In this document: in pieces, positions 36,783-44,312 of the stretch
Position numbering within the stretch: the first letter of the stretch is position 1
How the letters are laid out: every line of letters starts with the position of its first letter
Source of the DNA: Phoenicibacter congonensis
GTDB lineage: Bacteria; Actinomycetota; Coriobacteriia; Coriobacteriales; Eggerthellaceae
Direction: 5' to 3'
Length of the DNA stretch: 64,000 nt
Assembly (NCBI RefSeq): GCF_900169485.1
Contig: NZ_LT821227.1
Location: 1,178,001-1,242,000, forward strand
Program-made: the position numbers and the translations under genes
The notes under the pieces: model-generated
Seen by the model: only the letters and a program-made list of their open reading frames with translations
Database searches by the model: none
Told to the model about the DNA's origin: nothing

Positions 36783-37775
36783 CTATTTTATCGCGTCCTC
36801 AATGGCTTTTGACAGATCACAGCGGACAGTTTTTGCTGCTTCAAGAATCCCATTCTTTATGCCTTTTGCACTAGAAGAACCATGTCCTATGACAAAGACA
36901 CCTTTCGTTCCAAGTAAAGGTGAGCCGCCCTGTTCATCTGGGTCAATTTTAATCTTGAGCTCCTTTAGTTTAGACCCAAGCAAAACGGCAGACAGTTTTT
37001 CCTTTGGTCCACTCATCAAAGCTTCCTTTAAGAGCTTGAACATAAGTTTTCCTGTGCCCTCAACAGTTTTTAGAGCCACATTGCCTGTAAAGCCATCGCA
37101 AACTACAACGTCAAAGTTGGAAAGCAAAAGGTCGCGTCCTTCGCAATTTCCATAAAAATTATCAAGTTTTTTCTTTAGCAACTTATTCGTTTCAATCGCA
37201 AATGCGCTGCCTTTTTCATCTTCTTCACCTATGTTTAAAAGTCCAACCCTTGGGTTTTCAACCCCATAAACTGAACGCATATACACAGTTCCGATTTTTG
37301 CAAATTGAAAAAGAAATTCTGGCTTGCAATCAGCATTAGCACCGACATCCATCAACAATGTAGGCTTGTTAAAACCAGGCAAAACAGAGCCTATAGCAGG
37401 TCGTTTAACTCCTCTTATTCTTCCTGTAATCAAAGTGGCAGCGCTAAGCATTGCTCCTGTGGAACCAGCTGAGAAAAAACCGTCAACCACTTCATCACGC
37501 ACTAATCTAGCAGCGACAGGAATTGATGCGGTTTTCTTTCTTCTTATTGCATCTACGGGGTGCTCCGCCATTCCAATTACCTCGTTAGCAACAACTGGAA
37601 CAATGCGGTCGTTTGCTTTTGCCATTTCGTTTACGACAGTTTCTTCCCCCACTGCATAAAGAATAATGTTTTTATCTTCAGATAGCGCTTGAAAAGCCCC
37701 CTGTATACACACGTCAGGAGCGTTATCCCCACCAAAGACATCGAGTGCAATTTTTACTGTTTTTGAATTATCCAT
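36783..37775 (-). CDS. plsX: Phosphate acyltransferase PlsX
   Basis: A 330-residue enzyme that makes acyl-phosphate from acyl-ACP for phosphatidic acid synthesis. KIALDVFGGDNAPDVCIQGA, ANDRIVPVVANEVIGMAEHP, RRKKTASIPVAA, FFSAGSTGAMLSAATL, VGANADCKPEFL and VVCDGFTGNVALK are family blocks. The ATG at 37775 has no Shine-Dalgarno and comes seven bases after the T-run of a strong terminator, so its expression must depend on read-through, processing or an unusual start. Confidence 0.95.
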   Translation of the reverse strand: MDNSKTVKIALDVFGGDNAPDVCIQGAFQALSEDKNIILYAVGEETVVNEMAKANDRIVPVVANEVIGMAEHPVDAIRRKKTASIPVAARLVRDEVVDGFFSAGSTGAMLSAATLITGRIRGVKRPAIGSVLPGFNKPTLLMDVGANADCKPEFLFQFAKIGTVYMRSVYGVENPRVGLLNIGEEDEKGSAFAIETNKLLKKKLDNFYGNCEGRDLLLSNFDVVVCDGFTGNVALKTVEGTGKLMFKLLKEALMSGPKEKLSAVLLGSKLKELKIKIDPDEQGGSPLLGTKGVFVIGHGSSSAKGIKNGILEAAKTVRCDLSKAIEDAIK

Positions 37776-37782
37776 ATTAACT

Positions 37783-37813
37783 AAAAAACCGCATGAACTT
37801 TAAATCCATGCGG
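37783..37813 (-). terminator. Rho-independent terminator between rpmF and plsX
   Basis: On the minus strand CCGCATG (37813-37807) and CATGCGG (37795-37789) form a perfect 7-bp stem with an 11-base loop, followed by TTTTTT (37788-37783). It ends the rpmF transcript. The plsX ATG follows seven bases later. Confidence 0.85.
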
Positions 37814-37851
37814 CCCCTACTAACAGTTTATTAAAAGCTTAACGTCGCAAA

Positions 37852-38031
37852 CTATTCAGTTACGATTACTTCGCGATCTTTGTATGTGCCGCAGTTAGGG
37901 CAGACATGATGTGGAAGTTTTGCATGTCCACACTTTGGGCATGTGCATTTTGCTGGCGCATCAACTCTGTCATTTGCGCTACGACGATGATGAGTGCTCA
38001 TTCTTCCTGTTCGTTGCTTTGGTACTGCCAT
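37852..38031 (-). CDS. rpmF: 50S ribosomal protein L32
   Basis: A 59-residue L32, translated directly from the bases. MAVPKQRTGRMSTHHRRS is the typical N-terminus. The zinc ribbon CTCPKCGHAKLPHHVCPNCG keeps all four zinc cysteines, so this is the zinc-binding form. AAGGAGACAGAC precedes the ATG at 38031 and a TAG ends the gene. It lies upstream of plsX, as in many bacteria, but DUF177 (usually its partner) is near rpmE here instead. Confidence 0.95.
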   Translation of the reverse strand: MAVPKQRTGRMSTHHRRSANDRVDAPAKCTCPKCGHAKLPHHVCPNCGTYKDREVIVTE

Positions 38032-38160
38032 GTCTGTCTCCTTGTACTATGTTAATAACTAAAATGTTTATGTTTATTTATGGCGCTTCACACGCGAAGA
38101 TTTATTTTACAACAAAGTTCCCAAATTTTTATAAGAAAAAAACTTTGGCTATGGCCCTGC

Positions 38161-39480
38161 CTAACGAGATGATATGCTAATTGCACTGTCAATTGCGCTT
38201 CTTAATGGCTCAGTATCGAAATCATAGTCATCAACGCCAGCAACATCAATGTCAGGGTCAATTCCATGATCCTGGATTGAGTTTCCATTAGGAGTTATAT
38301 ATTTAGCTGCTGTATATCGAACTGCTCCCCCAAATGAAAGCTCACTTGTGGCTGCAAAAATTCCCTTTCCAGCAGTTTTTTCACCCACAACACTTGCTCT
38401 ATTGTTGTCATGCAAAGCTGCAACAAAAACTTCTGCGGCCGCGGCGGTGTTAGAGTTTGTCAAAAGCACAACAGGCTTTTTTGTTATGGTTTCGCCTTCT
38501 GTTGTTCTATCTTGATTGCCATCAGCCGACTCTATTGTGACAAGTGTGCCAGTTTTTAGAAAATAGGATGCAGAGTCAAGTGCTCCACTCATATAACCAC
38601 CCGGATTGTTTCTAACGTCGATAACAAAAGCCTTTATGTCCTCGCTGTCTAGTTGCTTAACTAATGTAGACAAAATGCTAGCGGTGTCCTCGTTAAACTG
38701 ATGAATGTTAATGTAGGCAAGGCCGTCTGATATCTCAGATGTAACATTTGGGACATTCAAGCTGGCACATGTTAGGGAAACAGAATATTCATCTCCACTC
38801 TCGCCATATTTCGACAAGGGATGAACGAGGTTAATCATTAAACTTTCGTTAATTTTGTTAGCAATTAAATTGCGAACCTCAACGGCACTTTTGCCAACCT
38901 GGTTTTCACCATTTATGCTTTTAATATAGTCACCGGCTTTGACGCCTTTGAGTTCAGCTTCAGAACCATCAAAAACATCAGCTACATAAACGCGTCCGCT
39001 TGTTTCATTAAAGGTCACTCCAACTCCAGCATATGGATTAGCTTTTGATTCTGTAACAATTTTTGAATATTCAGCAGCTGAGTAATATTTAGCAAAACTG
39101 TCGCCAGTGCTTTTCAGCATCGCAGTTATCGCATCGGTCGTTGATTGCTCAATATCTATCGAATCAAAGCTGTTCTGAGACAACAAATCTTCAACTTCAT
39201 CGACTCTTTTGGAAAGCGAATTGTAAACAGACTTCATCGATTTATTGTTTCCAACATCAGAGTTGGCTTTACTTTGGAATCTATTTAGAGTTGATTCCTC
39301 GCCAATTGGCACTCCAATAGACTCCATCAAAGAAACTTGTGATCTGAAAGCAAATCCAAGGAAAAAAGCAATACAGAAGCCTACAAAACAAGCAAGGACG
39401 ACAACAATTCGTCTCGTCCTTGCCTTTTCTTTTAATAGTTTTGATAGCTTCGATTTTTCGTTTTTTGAAGCTGTGTCCAT
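38161..39480 (-). CDS. ctpA: S41-family C-terminal processing protease (CtpA-like)
   Basis: A 439-residue membrane-anchored protease. One N-terminal helix (IVVVLACFVGFCIAFFLGFAF, about residues 25-45) would leave the enzyme outside the cell. A PDZ domain (YAGVGVTFNETSGRVYVADV to GVKAGDYIKSINGE) is followed by the S41 catalytic domain, with IDVRNNPGGYMSG, the nucleophile Ser in TNSNTAAAAEVFVAAL and the catalytic Lys in GEKTAGKGIF. It trims extracytoplasmic proteins at their C-terminus. It directly follows ftsX (three bases), so cell-envelope or division substrates are plausible. Confidence 0.93.
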   Translation of the reverse strand: MDTASKNEKSKLSKLLKEKARTRRIVVVLACFVGFCIAFFLGFAFRSQVSLMESIGVPIGEESTLNRFQSKANSDVGNNKSMKSVYNSLSKRVDEVEDLLSQNSFDSIDIEQSTTDAITAMLKSTGDSFAKYYSAAEYSKIVTESKANPYAGVGVTFNETSGRVYVADVFDGSEAELKGVKAGDYIKSINGENQVGKSAVEVRNLIANKINESLMINLVHPLSKYGESGDEYSVSLTCASLNVPNVTSEISDGLAYINIHQFNEDTASILSTLVKQLDSEDIKAFVIDVRNNPGGYMSGALDSASYFLKTGTLVTIESADGNQDRTTEGETITKKPVVLLTNSNTAAAAEVFVAALHDNNRASVVGEKTAGKGIFAATSELSFGGAVRYTAAKYITPNGNSIQDHGIDPDIDVAGVDDYDFDTEPLRSAIDSAISISSR

Positions 39481-39483
39481 TAG

Positions 39484-40398
39484 TTAAACCTTTAGGTATC
39501 TCCTCATCGCCAGCAATGAACCTATGATACCGATAATTAGACCAAATGCTACAAGCGAAATATAAATCAATGTATAAACCGAGCCGTCAACATTAAAGTT
39601 CAGAAACTTAATCATGTTCTGCAACTGAGGAATCGCAAAACGACGCAGAAGCTCAATACACAAAATAGCAAGCGCAGAGCCTATGAGCGCATGCAGCGCG
39701 CCCTCCATCAAAAATGGCCCTCGAATGTAGCCATTTGACGCACCAACCAACCTCATAATAGCAATCTCTTTTCTTCTCGCAAGAATTGCCAGACGAATTG
39801 TGTTGTTGATAAAAATGAGAGCGATAAAAACAAGCACCAAGATTATAGCAATGCCTGCAATTCTAACGTAATTAGTTATCTGGAACAAACGCTCAACAGT
39901 TCCTTGCCCATACTTAACCGATTCACTCGAATCCTTTTCGTTGTCGCAAATCTTTTTAAAATCAGAATCATTAGCAATTTGCTTCGCTACAAGAGCCACG
40001 TTCTGGGAATCTACGAGCTCAACATTAATAGAGGCAGGAAGTGGGTTGCTTCCATCAAGACCCTCGATGATATCAGGGTTTGAAGAATTCGTTTTCTTAA
40101 AGTTTTCCATTGCCTGCTCTTTAGAAGTGAAACTGACACTTTTGACGCTATCAAACTTTTGAATCTTTTGCATCATTGCGGTGTAGTCGGCCTCACTGGC
40201 ATCATCTTTGATATAGCAAGTAATTGAAACTTCATCTTCAACAGAAGACATTAACGAATCAAGCATTGATCCTGCTGCAATAAAAATGCCGATTATCAAC
40301 AACGACAAAAAGATCGTAATAATCGAACCAACCGCAGTTGAAGCGTTGCGGGTGAAGCCCTGAATGGCTTCGCGGAAAAATCTAGCAATATTAGTCAT
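39484..40398 (-). CDS. ftsX: Cell division protein FtsX
   Basis: A 304-residue permease-like subunit of FtsEX, which couples cytoplasmic ATP hydrolysis to peptidoglycan hydrolase activation at the septum. There are four helices: one N-terminal ([20 protein letters not shown]), a large extracellular domain, then three C-terminal helices ([50 protein letters not shown]). [22 protein letters not shown] is the FtsX coupling segment. The ATG at 40398 overlaps the ftsE end; an in-frame ATG at 40407 is also possible. Confidence 0.95.
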   Translation of the reverse strand: MTNIARFFREAIQGFTRNASTAVGSIITIFLSLLIIGIFIAAGSMLDSLMSSVEDEVSITCYIKDDASEADYTAMMQKIQKFDSVKSVSFTSKEQAMENFKKTNSSNPDIIEGLDGSNPLPASINVELVDSQNVALVAKQIANDSDFKKICDNEKDSSESVKYGQGTVERLFQITNYVRIAGIAIILVLVFIALIFINNTIRLAILARRKEIAIMRLVGASNGYIRGPFLMEGALHALIGSALAILCIELLRRFAIPQLQNMIKFLNFNVDGSVYTLIYISLVAFGLIIGIIGSLLAMRRYLKV

Positions 40399-41290
40399 CG
40401 AAACCATACACTCCTCTGTCTTGGTCGCGTGTCAATTTGCCTCTATCAAGAGCAATAACACGACGACGCATGTTGTCGACCATCTCACGATCATGCGTTG
40501 CCACCAAAACTGTGGTTCCTGTTCTGTTAATTCTTTCGAGAAGGTCCATAATGCCGCGGGAAGTTTGTGGATCGAGATTTCCTGTTGGCTCATCGCAAAT
40601 CAAAAGCGGCGGGCGATTGACGATTGCTCGAGCGATGCTCACCCTTTGCTGTTCACCGCCAGAAAGTTGATCTGGCTTTTTGTTCATTTTTTCTTGCAGA
40701 CCAACAAGTCTCAAAACTTCAGGAACTTGCGTTTTTACAACATGACGAGATTTACCGATAGCCTCAAGCGCAAATGCAACGTTCTCAAAAACGGTTTTGT
40801 TTGGAAGAAGTTTAAAGTCTTGGAAAACACATCCTATGTTTCTTCTGAGATATGGCACACGCCAGTTTCTCATAGAAGATAGGTCTTCATTAGCAATGGT
40901 AATTTTACCTTGAGTTGCACGAAGCTCTCGAGTTATCAGTTTTATAAAAGTTGATTTACCAGATCCTGAATGACCTACCAAAAACAAAAACTCGCCCGCA
41001 AAAATCTTCAATGAAATGTCAGACAAAGCTGGTTTGTTAGGTTGAGCTGGATAAATGTGTGTCACATGCTCAAAAGTAATGACAGGCTTGCCAACTGACT
41101 CTGTTTGTTCCCCTGTCTCAACTTGAGGAAGAGAAATGTCAAGTTGCTGTGTCGCACTTGGACGGTCGGCAACCTGCTGCCTAGCTGACCCGGGTCTTGT
41201 TGTTCTTGGGTTAGATGCAACCGCAGAATCGGCGGTGTCGGCACCATGTCTTGCATGACGAGAGCGCCTTGGGTTACCTTCTAATGCCAC
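40391..41290 (-). CDS. ftsE: Cell division ATP-binding protein FtsE with N-terminal extension
   Basis: A 299-residue ABC ATPase, about 70 residues longer than usual FtsE. Residues 1-70 are polar and rich in Arg, Ser, Thr and Gln ([18 protein letters not shown]) and look disordered. The start is the GTG at 41290 with GGAG seven bases upstream, and no good internal start lies near the domain border, so the extension seems real. The ABC domain has [52 protein letters not shown] and [13 protein letters not shown]. It works with FtsX. Confidence 0.95.
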   Translation of the reverse strand: MALEGNPRRSRHARHGADTADSAVASNPRTTRPGSARQQVADRPSATQQLDISLPQVETGEQTESVGKPVITFEHVTHIYPAQPNKPALSDISLKIFAGEFLFLVGHSGSGKSTFIKLITRELRATQGKITIANEDLSSMRNWRVPYLRRNIGCVFQDFKLLPNKTVFENVAFALEAIGKSRHVVKTQVPEVLRLVGLQEKMNKKPDQLSGGEQQRVSIARAIVNRPPLLICDEPTGNLDPQTSRGIMDLLERINRTGTTVLVATHDREMVDNMRRRVIALDRGKLTRDQDRGVYGFDD

Positions 41291-41383
41291 GTTTTAGCTC
41301 CATTTCTAAATTATCTGATAACACCTTGGAAACATAAATTATAAAGCTAACAAATATAGTTCGCAATAAACCATAGAGATTAT

Positions 41384-42340
41384 TTACATGAGTGCGCGAG
41401 CAGCTTCTACAATTGCAGAAGAGTTTAGCCCAAACGCTTCCAGCAACTCATCAAATTCTGCACTCGTCCCAAAATGGTCCTTTACTGCAACAAAATTGCA
41501 TTTGCATGGGCAAGCATGCGCAAGAGTTTGTGAAACAACTGAGCAAAGTCCGCCAAAAATTGAATGTTCTTCACACACTACAACCCTGCCAGTTTTTTTA
41601 GCACTGTTAACAACTGCGTCTACATCAAGTGGTTTTACACTGTAGAGGTCGATGACTTCAGCACTAATGCCAGACCGATCAAGCTCTTCAGCTGCCAAAA
41701 TAGCTTCGTTAACCTCGACTCCGTTTGCAAAAATAGAAACGTCTGTGCCCTCTTTAATTAAATGAGACCCACCAAGTCTGAGATCAACATCTTCCGAATA
41801 AACCTGAGGAACTTTAGCACGTCCCATGCGAACATAGGCGGGCCCTTCAGTTTTTTCGACGAGTTTTAAAGCTGCCTTGCAAGAATTGAAATCAGATGGA
41901 ACAACCACTTTCATCCTAGGCAAAACTTGCATTAGTGCAATGTCCTCAAGCATCTGGTGAGACCCTCCATCAGGCCCAACTGAAATGCCTGCATGAGTCG
42001 GACAAACTTTAACATTGAGGTCAGAATAACAAACAGTGTTTCTGATTTGGTCATAGCAACGACCAGTTCCAAATACAGCAAATGATCCAGTAAAAGCCAC
42101 AGCACCAGTGAGTGACAAACCAGCGGCAACATCAATCATGTTCTGTTCCGCGATGCCAACATTAATTAGCCTGTCGGCGTGATTTGCTTTTAGCTTTTTT
42201 AAAGTTGTAGAGCCAGTTAAATCGGCATCTACTGCAACGATGTTTTCGCCCTGTTCAAGCAATTCAAGGAGAGTTTCTCCAAATGCTTCACGAGTGGCTC
42301 TTTTTTTAGAAGGTTTTGGGTTTAAGTAATTCTTGGTCAT
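41384..42340 (-). CDS. Transketolase, C-terminal (pyrimidine-binding) subunit
   Basis: A 318-residue half-transketolase. The start is the ATG at 42340 (MTKNYLNPKPSKKRATREAFG); the frame upstream overlaps the other subunit and is not coding. LINVGIAEQNMIDVAAGLSLTG contains the catalytic Glu that activates thiamine diphosphate, and GDGGSHQMLEDIALM-like THAGISVGPDGGSHQ follows. The C-terminal domain has VDLYSVKPLDVDAV-like sequence (IDLYSVKPLD). It forms the active enzyme with the N-terminal subunit encoded just upstream. Confidence 0.92.
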   Translation of the reverse strand: MTKNYLNPKPSKKRATREAFGETLLELLEQGENIVAVDADLTGSTTLKKLKANHADRLINVGIAEQNMIDVAAGLSLTGAVAFTGSFAVFGTGRCYDQIRNTVCYSDLNVKVCPTHAGISVGPDGGSHQMLEDIALMQVLPRMKVVVPSDFNSCKAALKLVEKTEGPAYVRMGRAKVPQVYSEDVDLRLGGSHLIKEGTDVSIFANGVEVNEAILAAEELDRSGISAEVIDLYSVKPLDVDAVVNSAKKTGRVVVCEEHSIFGGLCSVVSQTLAHACPCKCNFVAVKDHFGTSAEFDELLEAFGLNSSAIVEAARALM

Positions 42341-42356
42341 GTGTTTCACTTTACCT

Positions 42357-43181
42357 TTATGCAAGTTCATTAAGAGCAATTTCAAGTTCTTCGTCGTTTG
42401 GGGCTTTGCCATGCCAGCCAGCTTGGTTCTCCATAAAAGAAACACCTTTGCCTTTAATTGTGTTCGCGATGATGCACTTCGGTTTGCCTTCACGTTTCTT
42501 TTTAGCATCTAGCAACACTTCTTTGAGCTTGTCAATGTTGTGGCCATCGACGCTAACAACATCCCAGCCAAAAGCAGATGCTTTTGCGCTCAAGTCGCCA
42601 AGACTCATGACATCATTTACGTTTCCATCGATTTGGAGGTTGTTTCTGTCAATTATTGCAACAAGGTTATCGAGACCATATTGAGAAGCAAACATGAAGG
42701 CTTCCCAAACTTGACCTTCTTGACACTCACCATCGCCAAGAAGAGCAAAGACAGAATTTTTGTCATCGCCTTTAAGTTCTAGACCCAAAGCCTCACCACA
42801 AGCGATTGATAGGCCTTGCCCAAGAGATCCCGTTGAAACCTCAACGCCAGGGCACTTTAATCTGTCAGGATGCCCTTGTAAAATAGATTTATATTTTCTA
42901 AGTGTCGGAAGAGATGCTTTATCAACGTAGCCAGCATTGGCCAAAACTGCATAAAGAGCAGGTGCTGCATGCCCCTTCGCAAGAATGAAACGATCGCGCT
43001 CATCGCTTTTTGCATCATTTGGGTCGTGTTTTAAAACTTCACCAAAATAGAGCGTAACGAGTATATCGATGCACGAAAGGCTTCCGCCAGGATGACCACT
43101 TTTAGCGTTGTGAATCATCTTTACAATGTCACGACGACACTCTCTTGCAATGGCCTGCAATTCTTCTGTTGTAGTGTTCAA
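42357..43181 (-). CDS. Transketolase, N-terminal (thiamine diphosphate-binding) subunit
   Basis: A 274-residue half-transketolase. RRDIVKMIHNAKSGHPGGSLS and FILAKGHAAPALYAVLA are conserved substrate-site elements. GSLGQGLSIACGEALG, LLGDGECQEGQVWEA and the following ...DRNNLQIDG form the GDG-x-N thiamine diphosphate/Mg motif. The start is the TTG at 43181 with AAGGA upstream. Two-subunit transketolases are usual in archaea, Clostridia and many anaerobes. It serves the non-oxidative pentose phosphate pathway with RpiB and perhaps the aldolase at 4873-5553. Confidence 0.93.
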   Translation of the reverse strand: MNTTTEELQAIARECRRDIVKMIHNAKSGHPGGSLSCIDILVTLYFGEVLKHDPNDAKSDERDRFILAKGHAAPALYAVLANAGYVDKASLPTLRKYKSILQGHPDRLKCPGVEVSTGSLGQGLSIACGEALGLELKGDDKNSVFALLGDGECQEGQVWEAFMFASQYGLDNLVAIIDRNNLQIDGNVNDVMSLGDLSAKASAFGWDVVSVDGHNIDKLKEVLLDAKKKREGKPKCIIANTIKGKGVSFMENQAGWHGKAPNDEELEIALNELA

Positions 43182-43226
43182 GTTTGATTTCCTTAAAAAA
43201 ATTATTTAAATAGTTAAAAGCTCCCA

Positions 43227-44312
43227 TTAAAGCGAAGCAATGTATTTATGATAACCGATAACAAAATCATCAATATCGCCGTTAAGAACTGCAGTTGTGT
43301 TGGAAGTTTCAATGTTAGTTCTAGTGTCTTTGACTAGCTGAAAAGGATACAGCACATAGTTTCTAATTTGAGAACCAAATGATGAATCCTGTTTTTCTCC
43401 ACGCAATTCATCGATCTCTTCACGCCGCTTTAATTCTTCAATTTCATAGAGCTTTGATTTCAGAACGCTCAGTGCAGCCTCTTTGTTCAAAAGCTGGCTT
43501 TTTTCGTTTTGGCACGTAACAACTATACCAGTTGGAATGTGAGTTAAACGAACAGCGGAGTCTGTAGTGTTAACGCATTGTCCACCAGGCCCACTTGACC
43601 GATAAACATCAACTCTAACATCATTCATGTCAAGATCAACTTCAATGTCATCAGGCAAAACTGGCAAAACCTCTACACTAGCAAACGTGGTGTGTCTTCT
43701 CTTTTTTATGTCTGTTGGAGAAATTCGCACAAGACGGTGAACACCAATCTCGCTTCGTAACATTCCATATGCATTATGCCCAGAAATTTGCATAGTCACA
43801 CGGTCAAGGCCAATTCGCTCGCCCTTAACGATGTCGAGAACGCTATATTTCCAACCCTTGTTTTCGCAATAATGAGCATACATTTTATAAAGCATCTCGG
43901 TCCAGTCTTGCGCCTCAAGACCCCCTTGGCCAGGATTAATGGTTAATATTGCATCTTCCTTGTCGAACTTCCCTGAAAACCACGATTCAAGCTCTAGCTG
44001 TGTTAGCTCTTCATCAAGTCTTTCAGCCAAACTATCTAAAAGCGGCTCACAGGCTGAATCCTCAAGCGCTAAGTCATGAGCACAGACAACATCATCATAG
44101 AGCTTACACGCACTTGCATAGGAGTCGATTGTGTTCTGCACTTCAGCTATCTCTTTTGAAAGCCTGCTTGCACGTTGCGCATCATCCCACACATCAGGTT
44201 TTTTAAACTCATTGTCAAGTTCAATCCGTCGCCCAAACAAATCGTTAATGTGTGAGCTCGCACGAACTTCATCTAGTCTCTTTTTTATTCCGGTAATATC
44301 TCTAGGCGCCAT
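43227..44312 (-). CDS. prfB: Peptide chain release factor 2, with SPT instead of SPF
   Basis: A 361-residue class I release factor. The start is the ATG at 44312 (MAPRDITGIKKRLDEVRAS), overlapping secA by 11 bases. GGQ lies at 243-245 in SSGPGGQCVNTTDSAVR, and the ...HRLVRIS / RRHTTFASVEV context is that of RF2, not RF1. The codon-recognition tripeptide at 198-200 reads SPT (codons TCT CCA ACA); E. coli RF2 has SPF and RF1 PAT or PVT. The frame is uninterrupted, so the programmed +1 frameshift found in many prfB genes is absent. It recognises UGA and UAA; UAG recognition is possible (see findings). Confidence 0.93.
   Translation of the reverse strand: MAPRDITGIKKRLDEVRASSHINDLFGRRIELDNEFKKPDVWDDAQRASRLSKEIAEVQNTIDSYASACKLYDDVVCAHDLALEDSACEPLLDSLAERLDEELTQLELESWFSGKFDKEDAILTINPGQGGLEAQDWTEMLYKMYAHYCENKGWKYSVLDIVKGERIGLDRVTMQISGHNAYGMLRSEIGVHRLVRISPTDIKKRRHTTFASVEVLPVLPDDIEVDLDMNDVRVDVYRSSGPGGQCVNTTDSAVRLTHIPTGIVVTCQNEKSQLLNKEAALSVLKSKLYEIEELKRREEIDELRGEKQDSSFGSQIRNYVLYPFQLVKDTRTNIETSNTTAVLNGDIDDFVIGYHKYIASL

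Noticed and set aside
42341-42508. N-terminal 56-residue extension of the transketolase C-terminal subunit
   Set aside because: It overlaps the coding end of the N-terminal subunit; the ATG at 42340 has an upstream Shine-Dalgarno and fits the family start.
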